Part shown: piece by piece, positions 49,441-61,793 of the stretch | How positions within the stretch are numbered: position 1 is the stretch's first letter | How the letters are laid out: every line of letters begins with the position of its first letter | Assembly (NCBI GenBank): GCA_949316495.1 | Contig: OX439004.1 | Coordinates: 11,692,536-11,756,535, forward strand | Length of the DNA stretch: 64,000 nt | Source of the DNA: Amphiduros pacificus | Taxonomy: Eukaryota; Annelida; Polychaeta; Phyllodocida; Hesionidae | Direction: 5' to 3' | Program-made: the position numbers and the translations under genes | Notes under the pieces: model-generated | Seen by the model: the letters and a program-made list of their open reading frames with translations, nothing else | The model's database searches: none | What the model was told of the DNA's origin: nothing

Positions 49441-51265
49441 ATTAACTGACTATACGCTTTATTATTTTCCCCTCAACAATATTGACAACAACAGTTTCAT
49501 GTAAAACCTGATGCTCAACAATCAACATATAGTTCAAATGTGGAAGGGGCATCTGCATGGACCATTGATGACTGGGTCGATGTTCTATAGTTATGTCAGT
49601 TTTATGGTGGACAAATTATTTTGTTTGGGCTCAATCACACATCTGGATGTTTTAGTCATCGACCTATGGATTTTTGTTATCTACCGTATGGTAGATACCA
49701 ATTGACAATATTTTTTATTGGTCCCTTATAAACCTTATTGTGGTATATTAAATATAATATTATCAAGGGTTTATACGGTTTCTATATTTCATATACTCCT
49801 GCACTACATGTTCTGTTTAATTTGTGATTATGGAATATAAGACAAACAATTGCTATGTTTGTGCATATTTACATTGTTGTCCTGTGAGACCTGTTAATTG
49901 GACCTTTCATGTGTATCTCAGTGGTATTTTGAAATGATCCGAACACTTTTTGTTGATCATCCTGTTATTTATGATCATAAAACATTTGTGTTATATTACA
50001 TTATTTTATTTTTATAACAGTTCCAACTAAACAAATGTTTAATTTGCTAGATTAAGTGGTTATCAGGAGATATATACATCATATTATTTCAGGTTTGATA
50101 TAGTATTACATGATCAAAGTATATTCGTATTATGTTCCTGTTTTAAATGCATACAGATGCTGGAAATATCAATTTAACAGGAGGATAGGTTATCTGCAGG
50201 TTTATTAATTTGATCAATAGGAATTTTTCAATATGGGTAGGTTTATGATAGATAATCACTATTCTGGTTCTGGTGCCTCCATTACATTTTTCAGACAATA
50301 ACATGGTCCATAACAACAGGTCATTTATTGATAAGAAAATTGTCGATCAAACCAGAGACCAACTTGCATCATCGATTGATTGTCCAAATAAAAAATCCAA
50401 TGTGATATATGCTGGATGGATCAATAACCTCTTCATAAGGTTTGAAGATGTAGAATCTGTCAATGTCTTGGGTATCAGAAGAGTCATGTTCTTGTTGATA
50501 TATAATAATTATTTTGTTGGAAATTGTATCCCTGTAAGGACACAGTTATTTTCCTATTCTTATTTGGAGTCCTTGATGTGTCCTAATGTGACATAGTGGC
50601 AAACCTCATTATCAATATTCATTAACATTTGTCTTTCTGCCATGGCAACTGTTTAATTACACCATATAGTTCCAGCCACACATACTTAATACGTAATATA
50701 CTTTCCATATCTTCACATTCTCATATCATATTCACATTTTCACATGACCTTATATCAGATGTGTTCTTTCCCTGAATTCTTGTAACAGTAAAGCCCTGCT
50801 TCCTTTTGTGCAGAACATCATCCAGTGTGCAATGCAGTAGGTATTTAAAACAAATATTTGCATGCCATGTAATCCAATCATTTTTGTTTCCATGTATGGT
50901 TTTTGATATATGTACATCTATAGACAAATTGACACAGAACATTTCGCAGAGCGATTGGAAACCTGATGCACAGACTGATGTTAAGGGTTACTCATAGTTT
51001 CAATATGATTTTTGTGATAAGAATTTTCTGAAGTGAAAACATCACAAAACTGACACTTACATGTTGACACCATTTGATGCTCTGATTAAAAGACTACGCT
51101 GCACATTGCATTACAGACTGCACATATGGTAAAAGATACAATGGTTTGGATGACTTCATTCTTATTTAGTTAACTTAAATTTATTCCTAAATGTAACTTG
51201 CCAACTAAATTGTTTTTGTTTGTTGCAGGCAAACAATTTGTTTAATAAGTCTCATTAGAATTACC
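49441..51265. other. 5' intron and upstream region of copy 3
   Basis: Mirror of the region 5' of copy 1. The acceptor TTTTTGTTTGTTGCAG ends at 51229, followed by 36 bases of 5' UTR and ACCATGG. The 5' exon was not found. Confidence 0.55.
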
Positions 51266-54196
51266 ATGGAAACAAAAGGGAGCCTGTTGGTTGGAAAACC
51301 AGTATCATTGGACAGCATTCATCTATCAGATATATTTGAAAAGATCACAAGGTCTTCCAAAATGTACAGAGTGGCGATTATTTCTGAAGAGGGCCAATTC
51401 ACCTTTTCACAGCTAAATAGCTTAGCTAACCGATGGGCAAAGATTTTGTTGAAATTGATGGCAAAGCAAACCACAATCATGAAAACTGAAGTTAATGAGA
51501 AGCCTCCAGTTATAGGAGTTTTCATCCAAGAAAACCTCATGAGAATGGTAACATTGCTGGCCATTTTCAAACTTGGAGCTGCATATGTTCCCTTGGATGA
51601 TGTACTTCCATCTGAGAGAATGTGCAAGATCGTCAAAGAAACCAATGCATGCATGGTAATATGTCAGTCAGAAGAACACAAGAATCTTCTATGCTGTGCC
51701 TGTGATATCTTTGCAGTAGTCATCAAGGATTTTGAAGATGAGTTACAGAGATCCAAATTTGACAATAACATCAGGAGAGAGGAATTATCTTATGCAGTGG
51801 AAGAGGACCCTGTCTTGTGCATCTTGTACACTTCTGGTAGCACAGGGGAACCTAAAGGTGTACCACTTCGCAATCACAATCTTCTCAATCGGTTGTCATG
51901 GCAATGGAAAGTGTTTCCCTCTGGTTCTGATGATGTAGGATGCCACAAAACCTCATTGCTTTTTGTGGACTCTCTAACAGAAATGTTTGGCTGTCTACTT
52001 CAAGCAATTCCTCTTGTGATTATTCCGAAGAAAATAACACAAAGCCCATTGGACCTTATGAACACCATTATCAATTACAAGGTGACCAAAATAATCCTTG
52101 TTCCCTCTCTTCTGGCATCATTATTGAATGAACTGAAGAGAAATGACCAAGCTTCAACAGGGAATTTGAAAATGGTTGTCTGTGGTGGAGAAGCTCTTAA
52201 TCCAGATTTAGCAAAGGATTTTCTTAGTACATGTCCTGGTATATTGCTAGCCAATTATTACGGATCAACAGAAACAACAGGGGATGTATCCTATGAGATA
52301 TTCACAAAACCTGAAGATGTTGAGCTCAAACAAGATAGTGGTTTTTTATCCATAGGGATTCCAGTGGCAAACAATAATATTGTTGTGATGGACAGTAGTT
52401 TGGTTCTTATAGAGGAGGGACAGGTAGGAGACATTTTAGTTAGCGGCCCAAATATTGTGACATCCTACATGCTAGGAAAAGAACCAGAAAGTTTTGTGAA
52501 GAACCCCCTTTCTCAGGAACACCAGCATTCAATACTGTACAAAACAGGAGATATTGGAAAGGTGAAAGATGGCCGCCTTTATTATCAGGGCCGGAGAGAC
52601 TCCCAGATCAAGGTCAGAGGTCACAGAGTAAATCTCAGAGAAATTGAGCTCACTTTGGACAAAATAGACATCATAGACCATATAAGTATTGTGGCAGTCA
52701 GTGTTCCTAAAACTGGTGTGGTTGTCTTGGCATATTACAAAGTGCATGAGACATTGGTTGTTTCAAGAGATCAGATTATCAAATGCTGTAAAAAGATTCT
52801 TCCATCATATATGATACCAGTCTTCATTGAGATTGATGAAGTTCCACTTCAGCCCCAAACAGGGAAGATAGATAGACTTAAACTTCAAACAATGTACCTG
52901 GAACAAAGGGAAAATGGTCTTGTACCAGATGCAAAATTATGTCACCTTTCCATTCCAGATCTCATTCTAGCCCTCATTTCACGTGAGACTGGAGTTCCCA
53001 TCCATCTTATTGAACAAAAGGATAACTTCTTTGACATCAGTGGAAATTCCATCTCAGCCTTGTCAATAGTACTGACATTACAAAACCTTGGTTACAGTCT
53101 GACAGTATCAGATCTCCTGGAGTCAATAACTATCCAGAACATAATAGATATGCTGGAGAGAAGAAAGCATGGCTATCAGGGATCCACCATGGATTTGTGT
53201 AGGTTTGACACTATTCCAAAAGCTGTCACCCAAGGTTTTGAGGTCTGTATGCTCAACCATTGTGCAGACAAGGAGCAGTTGGTTCATATCATTGCTGAGG
53301 CATTTTCACAGAAGAGTCCTTTGGAGGTACTGCTTGGGACAGCCCCTGAGTCTTTTGTAAATTTGATCAACAATATTTGGACTGAAATCATACATGACAA
53401 TTTATCGATAGCTGTCTGTGAGATTTCAACTGGAAGAATTGTTGGCACCACCATCATACTTGACCTGCGCACAGAAATAAACTTTAATAGACCGGAAGTG
53501 GCAGCCATTCTTGATAAGGTGCAGAAACCAATGAAAGACAAGCTAAAACGTGAAGGTGGCAAGTGGGTGGGTACCTACCTGAATGCTGTAGATGTTAATC
53601 TCTCAGATGGAGAACAGTTACTCCTACTGCAAATGATGGAGGATGAAGTGACCAAGGTTGCCCAGAGACAGGGATATGAAGGCATTTTTACAGTCAATAT
53701 ACACCCAGTAACTATAGTAAGTATCAGAGATAAGAGTATGAAGGCATTACAGTTAAAACACACCCTGTAACAATGATATGTTGAACCTTTTAGTCATACA
53801 AGCATGGTTCAGAGAAGTAACAAAAGTTGAATATCAATATATATCTATTCTCAAGATTCTAAATAATTATTGAGATTTTGTCTGTGCGTGCATCTGTTGC
53901 TGAAATAGTATTGTATTCGCTTCACAGCATGCTGAATGGTAGTCATGATATCAGCTGTCATGTCTACAAAACTATCCAAGCACACGTTGTTCATGACAGC
54001 ATGTATTGTACATGAAATGTTGAAACTCAAGTGGTGAGAATTTGTTTGATATTTTTAGGATATGGCTGAGCAGATGTATGGTTATGAAGTGTGTAATTCT
54101 CTTCATGTGAAAAGCTTCGAGTACCAGAGAAAGTTTCCTTTTGCAAATGCTGATGACACTTATTTCATAAAGGCAATGGTAAAAAGGCTGAAATAA
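51266..54196 (+). CDS. Ebony-like A-T-amine-selecting synthetase, copy 3 (two coding exons)
   Basis: Coding exon 1 is 51266-53716 (817 codons). Exon 2 is 54059-54196, giving DMAEQMYGYEV...FIKAMVKRLK and stop, 862 residues in all. Domains are as in copy 1: A domain (about 20-545), carrier domain with S595, GNAT-like domain (about 645-862). In the A4 region the text is FVDSLTEMF. Aligned on EMF, the Asp lies one place later than the alpha-amino-group-binding Asp of ordinary A domains, which would suit a beta-amino acid such as beta-alanine. It differs from copy 1 at K59, N270, I475 and R735. Copy 4 has the same residues at the last three; residue 59 lies in its missing part. An acceptor 36 bp before the ATG shows a 5' untranslated exon. 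The frame is intact. Confidence 0.88.
53717..54058 (+). other. last intron of synthetase copy 3
   Basis: Donor ATA|GTAAGTATC at 53717, acceptor GATATTTTTAG ending at 54058, phase 0. Splicing turns ...NIHPVTI into ...NIHPVTIDMAEQMYGYEV, a normal GNAT end. Read-through would add 17 unrelated residues and stop. Confidence 0.82.
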
Positions 54197-55156
54197 TTTG
54201 TCAAACATAATGAATATTTGATATATTATTCATAACCAATTATTCCCCAAGGAAACAACATTGAAAAGAATCTTTTGAGATCACCTGTATAGGTGAAATC
54301 ACCTGGACAGGCTTTGTCTGGGAGTGGTGATTAAAGAACTGTAAATGTGACACTTGTGAAAAAGTGAGACCACCAGCGCAAGAAAGTATACCCCTGTTTC
54401 ATGTTTAAACATTGTCATATTCTAGATGTAGTAAATAGGTCTGATAAATATGAGGGGTGAATATGTCTGATGGGATTGAGCAAAAGAAAATGTGAGGCAA
54501 TTAATTTTGAATTATGCTAATAATAGTTGTTAAAAATAATCAATGTCACAATTAATTGTCAATGTCACTCATGATTATAAGTAATTATGTCCCAAATGGA
54601 GGATGAGACTTACACACTTTGTTTATTCCTTTGAACTGGCCACTATCTTCACACCATATTAAATATTGTGCCTTTCCTTACACAATACATTTTATTTCAC
54701 AATTTAGAATCTGCTAAGAGTAAAATACTATATATGTCTATATATTTACTAAATATTTACACCATTAGAAATAGTTTATCAAATTGTTGAAACCCTTATT
54801 CAGGATGTGTCCTGTCTACATTGGACTATGGAGATGTACTTGTTGCAAGGCTTCAGAGATGTACTTCTTGCAATCTTTTAGAGTTTTTATTTATCAAAAT
54901 TCGTTCAAAATTAACAGTATTAAAGCATTTCTTAGTTTTAGGCCAATCTGCCAGGGAAATTAGAGGTAATTTTGATATGCTGGGCTATTTTGAAACAATA
55001 TCTATAACAGCAACTTATTGTGGGTTAATTTATGAAAGTACATATTATAATCCATTGAAAAAATTTAATGCTGAAAATAAAATGAAAATAAAGTCGGTCA
55101 AATTTGAGATTTATTAAAAATCTAGATTTGGTTAGAAATAACTTGAATGTGGTAGA
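54197..55156. other. 3' flank of copy 3
   Basis: Mirror of 7073-8031. No further gene recognised. Confidence 0.5.
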
Positions 55157-55740
55157 TGTGTTACGTAAGGTTTGTAGCCCTACTAGTGTATGGGGAATGT
55201 TTGTAGCCCTACTAGTGTATGGGATCTCGTACTCGCTGGCTATGAACGGGGCCTTAACTTAGCTACCCTATCTACCTATGTGAGTTGGGAGGTAATAAGG
55301 ACTGCAGACACAGAGTATACAATGCACAAGGGTCTCCTTTATTCGGTGCTGTATACACTAGTCTGGCTAGGTCGGCCTGGCAAAGAGCGAGGCATATGAA
55401 ATACCTGAATGCATGATACTGACAAAGCCCTGAAAATGCATAAAACACCCAAGTCTATGCAAGTGTGGCTGTCACGATGCTGAGTGCCATGGATCTTCTA
55501 GGCAAGTGGATTCCGCTCCCTGAGTAGCGATTTCGGGGCCTTTTTAAATAAATCTGAGCATCTGTGTGAGGGCTGCCTGCGTAGCGTCTTCTTCAGCTTC
55601 GGGGCTGCGCATGTCCATGGCGTCTGCCTGCATGTCTTGGAGGATCATGTCATCTCTATTCAGGGCGAGCAATGTGTCTCCTTAGCCTGCACTTGTTGGC
55701 CTCTACGTAGCACTCAGTAACCTCCATGGTTTCTTGCCAA
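55157..55740 (-). mobile_element. LTR-retrotransposon remnant (fossil, tentative), right-arm copy
   Basis: Mirror of 6520-7072, starting with TGTAGCCCTACTAGTGTATG in two copies. Broken and old, and it predates the arm duplication. Confidence 0.35.
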
Positions 55741-56084
55741 AGATCGTGATTGTCTATATTTGTATATAAGAGTCCATAGGTAGCTAATCTATATCTTACA
55801 GATGTACAAAATATGAAAACAGAACGACTTTAAATTGACCACTGCAATGTAAGTTTCATATATAAAATATACACTGTATAATCCGGAATATGACCACCAA
55901 TAAGTTGCTCTAATCATAATGGTACAAACAAAATGATAATAAACTCTCAAAGTACGAGAAAATGTGCTAAATTGGCAAAAGAAAAACATCGGGTGGCAAG
56001 AAATGCATTAAACGTAGAGTCGAATGGTTTAACTCTGATTTCATTCTACATATTTTCATTTATTTATTTTTTGTCTTCAACAAG

Positions 56085-56270
56085 ATGAAGACCCGTGCCA
56101 AAAGGGTTAACCCGTTGTCCTTGTTAATCTGTGACCGGATGGGTTGTCATGTCAAGGACCTGAGACATGACTATTCAGTGAAGCAGCACTATATCTGCTA
56201 CAAGTAGGTCTCATCACGAAATGACTGAAATAATGTTGAAAGTGATGTAAAACCCCAAACAAACAAACAA
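56085..56270 (+). mobile_element. SINE, 5'-truncated (mirror of 5957-6146)
   Basis: Same element as in the left arm, from GGGTTAACCCGTTGTCC to an (AAAC)n tail. Confidence 0.85.
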
Positions 56271-56551
56271 ATCAACAAGAAGAAGGTGCTAAAATTATTT
56301 CTTGAATGTATAAAATAAATTGTGGAATGTGTTGTATTTTGGCACCACTTATGCTGGGTGAAAGTGACACCATGTATCCTCTGTAATAGGGAATTTTGTA
56401 CTACCCATTTCATATTCATACAATATCTGGGTCCAGATCAGGTGAAGGAAGCTCATGTATGGTATAATACGTATCTCTAACTTAAAACCATCTAATAGAT
56501 ATCAAGAAAGGAAGAAAAATAATGCCCAGCTCATGGTTGATGTTCACACAA

Positions 56552-56770
56552 TGGATTTGTTTGTTTGGGGTTTTACATCACTTTCAACATTATTTCAGTC
56601 ATTTCGTGATGAGACCTACTTGAAGCAGATATAGAGCTGCCTCACTGATTTGTCATGTCGCAGGTCCTTGACATGACAACCCACCTGGTCACAGATTTAC
56701 AAGGACAACAGGTTAACCCTTTAGGTCCTCAGCTCATGTGGGAAATTGTATCATGAGTTCAATCCCGGCA
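56552..56770 (-). mobile_element. SINE, head deleted (mirror of 5364-5672)
   Basis: Keeps the tail and body to TCAATCCCGGCA and then jumps to CTTGTTAAAAGC, arm sequence that lies beyond the SINE in the left arm. The tRNA-like head was lost in this arm by deletion. Confidence 0.85.
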
Positions 56771-57134
56771 CTTGTTAAAAGCAACACTTTTAACAAGTCT
56801 AATAATACAATCCAGTGCTCTTTTCATTTGTAATCCATTCAGATTCTATTGTCAGATGTGTGGAATATCACATATCAATTATTGAAGGTGTAACGATTTA
56901 ATATAAACTAACAAGCCTAAATATTTTAGTACTCTTTTCATTTCCAATTTTGTTCAGTATAATTCATCAGATCATGCATTATAATGACAACAAATTCTTC
57001 AGTACTCCTTCTGTATGTTGTGTATTCTATCCCAGAATCAAATTTCTGTCCATACAAACTCAGACATGGCTCTGGCTTATCCCACAGAAAATTGAGCATT
57101 ATGTTGTCTCTCAGACTGTTGAAATGTGATGTTA

Positions 57135-59389
57135 GAGGGGGATATGGCAGGACAGGTAGTTGGTAGATAATCTGCGACTGGAGTATGGCTTTAATAATTG
57201 TGACCTTCTCTTACAGTGATAACTTTCTATGCTTCCATATTTTCACTAGATTTTGCATTTGGGACAAAATTAACTCATGGGCACTATCTATTTGACATTT
57301 TTGTCCTATTTTATATTTTTGCCCAGTAATTTGATATCATCATTTGTTCGTTTTATTTGTTTAACTTTACAGAGGACAGTTTTAGAAATATTTCAATTTT
57401 GTCATCACTTGTTTTGCCATAATAAAAATAATAATAATAATAAAATTATCTAATATTTTGAAATGTGTGTTTCATATTTACTGGCGAGTACATCAGTGAT
57501 AAAGATGTATCATCAGCAAAATGTGATAATTAGAAATTAATTAAAAGGATAATTAAAAATAAAGTGAACCGTTTAAAAAGATAGATTGATGTTTTATCAA
57601 TTCACCTTCCAGGAAATTTTCATTGTTATTGTACACTGAATATGTTAAAGTAAGAGATACATGTCAGCATGTAAATATACAATCTATTCCTCATTACCAT
57701 ATTTTATATAAATGATAATATATAACAAATTGATAGTATTAGTTTAAGAATAAAAAAAAAAAATGACAAAATAAATATTTTGTTTAATTGTTTATAAAAT
57801 TTACATAATTTGATTTGTCCTTATTTTAAAGATGAAATTTACTAGGCATCATAATGAGTCCTGTTCACCTAGTTACACTCATAATGATAACCTGCTCATA
57901 ACCTGTTCACTGTGTTAAGATATCATAAAATACATTGAAAAAAACAAAACATACTATGTCTTAGTCAAACTGACAGAAATAGATAGTATGCTTTTATTTT
58001 TTTGAAATATGATAAAATAAGTATAAGAGACAAACTAACCATTGTATGCATTTCATGTTCACCATATCATCGCTCATTGTGATGACCTGTTCATATATAT
58101 ATATATATATATATAACTCATTGTGATGAGATAAAAATGTTGTGACTTTAGGAGACAGGTTGAAATCTATATGACAGATAACTTGCTCTTATTTTCTTCA
58201 CCTTGAATTTCATCATGGCAACAGCTCAGAATTATAGACATTTGCAGGCCTAAACATAAATCCATGATGCTATCAGATGGTGTTAAGCTTGTGGCACACA
58301 ATACCACACAACATAAACATCATATGTGACAATGTCATGATTGAGTACAAATACTATTTCCTGAAAATTTATGTTTCATAGATTTGAAATTGATGTTAAA
58401 CTTTAAAATTATTATGTCCAAATCGCCAATCAATCAAAAATTCTTTTAGGATAAATTCTCTGTTTGATGAAACTCTAGTTTTGAATAACTTTCAAATATA
58501 TCTAATAGTTTCTCATAAGTTTGATATATTCTCATTGGTCTAATATTTTCTGATTGGTGTTAAATTTACTGATAGGTCTTAACTTTCCTGATAGGCATAA
58601 TTTCTTTTTGCTAACAGGTCTTAAATTTTCATATCGGTCTTACATTTCTTGAGAAGTATAACTAATCTGTGTGTTGGCCATTCTATTTGACACCAGGTGG
58701 CACCACTTGTAAGTAATTTCTATTGGGCCTCTGTGCAGCTTTTTTGTGTCCCAGAGTTTCCTGTTCTGCACATTTCTGTTACATCCTGTCTGATTCAAAA
58801 TATAATAAATTTGCTTTTGTCCATTTCAATTTACTGATATTAATCCAGGCCTTCAAACAGATTATCTGATGTAACTGGACACAAGCTAATATTTAGACAA
58901 TTTGTTTTCCTCTTTAAATCAAGATGTAAACTTGTGTATCAGATTAATTGAGTTAAGAAATTATCCTATTTCCAATGAGAATATCTTCAATAAAAAAGAT
59001 GGAAGAAACAAAATGAAAACTAATTACATGTGTAACAGAACACCATTTCAACTCAAGACCCAAACATTTTCAAACTTTTTTCCGTTTTAGAACATCTTCT
59101 ATTTTGTGATATTGTTGCATATAGATACAAGTTATTTTCAAAGGATAACAAAGTAAATATCACAAGAACATTTCTTTATGGTGGGTAACAAGACACGCAT
59201 TTATCTATTCAAATAGTTTTATCCAATATAAATTCCTATCTCACATGTCATGTGGCAGAGTTTAATCTGAAAATTGACTGTTGAAATGTTTTGAGCTGTT
59301 GTTAGAAATAAGTGCATTCAATGGAAAAGAAATGTTTTTGTGAATGGGCACCAGAGTCTTTGTGACATCTCTATATAGAAAGATGCATA
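57135..59389. other. arm sequence without a gene
   Basis: Mirror of 2277-4528, AT-rich, with a (TA)n run near 58097-58115. Confidence 0.5.
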
Positions 59390-60194
59390 CGCAGGTTGGT
59401 TAATGCAGGGTAGTAATTTTTTTTCTCACCTGAGGGAGATGCAACTGCATTACACTGTGCATGTGACTTGCAACCACGTGACCTGCTGCAATTTTCTGCC
59501 ATAAGAGTTGCAAGAAGGAGTTGAAATGTGAGTAATAAAAAAATGTGCAGTTGGCTCCATCTAGTGGACAAATGTGGCATAACTGGTAAAATGTGATCGA
59601 GTAACGAAGGTAAGCACAGATTGCCTTGGCTCACAAAGAACACATGACGAATCACCTTGATGAGGTTGGGACCTATTTAGGCTTGACACAGGTCTTAATT
59701 AACTGCACTTACTCAGTCGATATTTCCTTATGGGTCTCAACAATAGGGAAACAATAGAATGTCATGGAGCTCAGATCCACACCTTCTATCATATCCAGGG
59801 GTCCCGTAGAGTAAATTATTTAGATATCAAAAACGTGTTTTGGGTTGTAGATACAGGACATATACAACATCATAAAAATAGCCTGCATAGATATTTAAAA
59901 ATATAAAATAATCTGTGCAATGGCTTGTCTTGACCTAAATAGTCCATTTTTTCAATTGCCTGACCTTTAAATGATCTTGAAAAAAAATGTTGACCTCAGT
60001 GTGACCTTTCATGATGAATATATCAACAATGAAGCTTCTTTAACATACATTTAAATTTTTTTTGCTAAATATACATAAACAAGGCAGATATAGGAATGAA
60101 CATATTATTACATAATCATAGTTATATCATTAAAACCAGATCATCTAAATAGCCAGAAATAGTGCCATTAAGTGACATGCGTACATTGTGCAAC
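59390..60194. other. unassigned sequence
   Basis: On the minus strand, MAENCSRSRGCKSHAQCNAV (ATG at 59502) ends at CCCTCAG|GTGAG (donor near 59428), which could be a small Cys-rich exon. There is no other support. Confidence 0.3.
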
Positions 60195-60724
60195 TGCCCA
60201 AAGTAGGAATTCCTACTTTGCGCAAATAAGTAGGAATTTTAAGATATATCCATAACTTAGTCATGGCATCCACTCCCTAAATAACAAGCCCTTCGAATTC
60301 CAATAGAGATTTTATCCTGTTATTTTTTATTTGCATTTTGGACATTTGAGAGCACTTAGGGGCAGTTTTTACACGTGAAATGGCCGCCAGGCCCAAAATA
60401 AACAAAAGGCAAATTCACTGCTAGAGATTCTTGAGCTATCAATAACTGAGATGACTGGATGCGGCCAATATAATTACAATGTTTATCAGTTTTATATTAA
60501 ATTTGGTATGCTAAAAAAATGATGGACACTTCTGGCTTAATTGTTATGCACCCAGCTGACATCAGTGCATGCTCATATTATTATTTTTATTATAACAGTC
60601 CTACATTCATTAAGTCCGATGTTCATATACTCTAAACCTCCTCATCCAGGTTTCTGACATTTGGATTCATGACTTAGATATTCCTACTTATTTGCACAAT
60701 GTAGGGATTCCTACTTTGCGCATG
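60195..60724. mobile_element. short element with ~45-bp terminal inverted repeats (MITE-like)
   Basis: 60199-60240 and 60680-60722 are inverted copies of one motif: CAAAGTAGGAAT, CCTAC, TTG.GCAAATAAGTAGGAAT. The left end contains a perfect 22-bp palindrome (60199-60220) centred on GAATTC. It is about 530 bp with no coding capacity. Target-site duplication unclear. Confidence 0.6.
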
Positions 60725-61793
60725 ACATCACCATATAAAATCTATATCAAATGGTGAAATATGTCCAAAAATATTTTGTTCAAGAAAATAGATTTGAGAT
60801 GCTCCAATGTGATTGGTGGTTGTCATATCTGGTGACAACAATGTGATCTGGTGAGTTCCCTCGGCCATTAATGTTGGACACATCCATACCCGTGCTGCCA
60901 TCTAGCAGCAGACGAACGCTTTTCAATCAAAACTTTGAACTTTGACCTAAACCGCGTGATGTTGTCGACTGAAAAGAGGTCGGGTCAATCAGTGAAGATC
61001 TAGGACCAGCGTACCGGTAAGTACGGCATTATCTTGTCAATACAATGATGATTTCTGTAATTTGTTGTGTCTTAGACACATGCATAACCGCTCTATGTGA
61101 TGGTAGATTAAGTTCTTAGGTTTTCCGCTTGGACGTATTTTCCAAGCGGAAGAATTCCGCAGACTTGGGCTTGTTGTATAATGCGCCCCGCATCAAAACA
61201 GCGCGTGGTCAAAAGCTCCCTCTCGTTTTTGCTTGGAGGAATAGTGATGTATTTATCATGAATTAAATAGTTATTATTAAACCATCTATTTATCAAGTTT
61301 AAGCATACTTAAATTCACCTTTTCTTTTAAATCACATTTTGAAAAGAATCAATTTCACTATATTTTGATAGCTTATATATAGTCTGTGTCGTGACGCATT
61401 GTGCAAATAATCGCCACCAGCTGTAGCTTGTGTAGCCAAAGAGAACCTTAAAGAACCTGATTCTTATTCCAGCACTCAACAATATACTCTAATTTTGTCA
61501 ATGCTGTGAGACCATAGAGAAACTATCTATTTTTTCTCTATGGTGAGACGTAGACCATGTAAAATAACTATTTCAATTAATGTCACCACACCTCCATTCG
61601 GTGTAACTCAGCTTGTATTTTACCACTTCATATCAGTGCCTTTTGTGATAAGTGTCACAGGATGTCATTTTCAAGAGGAGCAATTTTAGTATCACAGATA
61701 ACCAGAGTTATTATGATTCTTATTTCATTGCACTGCAGCCAACATGACTAAGAGGGTGGACAGCAAGGTGCATGTTGGCCGCACCAAAGATCA
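60725..61793. other. unassigned sequence 5' of synthetase copy 4
   Basis: Unrelated to the 5' flanks of the other copies. Near its end a pyrimidine-rich stretch and CACTGCAG (61739) precede ATGACTAAGAGGGTGGACAG (61744). That ATG frame runs only to a TAG just after the copy 4 breakpoint and is not in frame with the synthetase. Confidence 0.5.

Noticed and set aside
55190-55399. Open frame in the LTR-like remnant
   Set aside because: It lies antisense in a repeat remnant and has no recognisable product.
59371-59655. 94-residue minus-strand frame with a hydrophobic stretch and cysteines
   Set aside because: It ends in a possible donor but has no homology support and no partner exon, so it is kept only as a remark in the intergenic entry.
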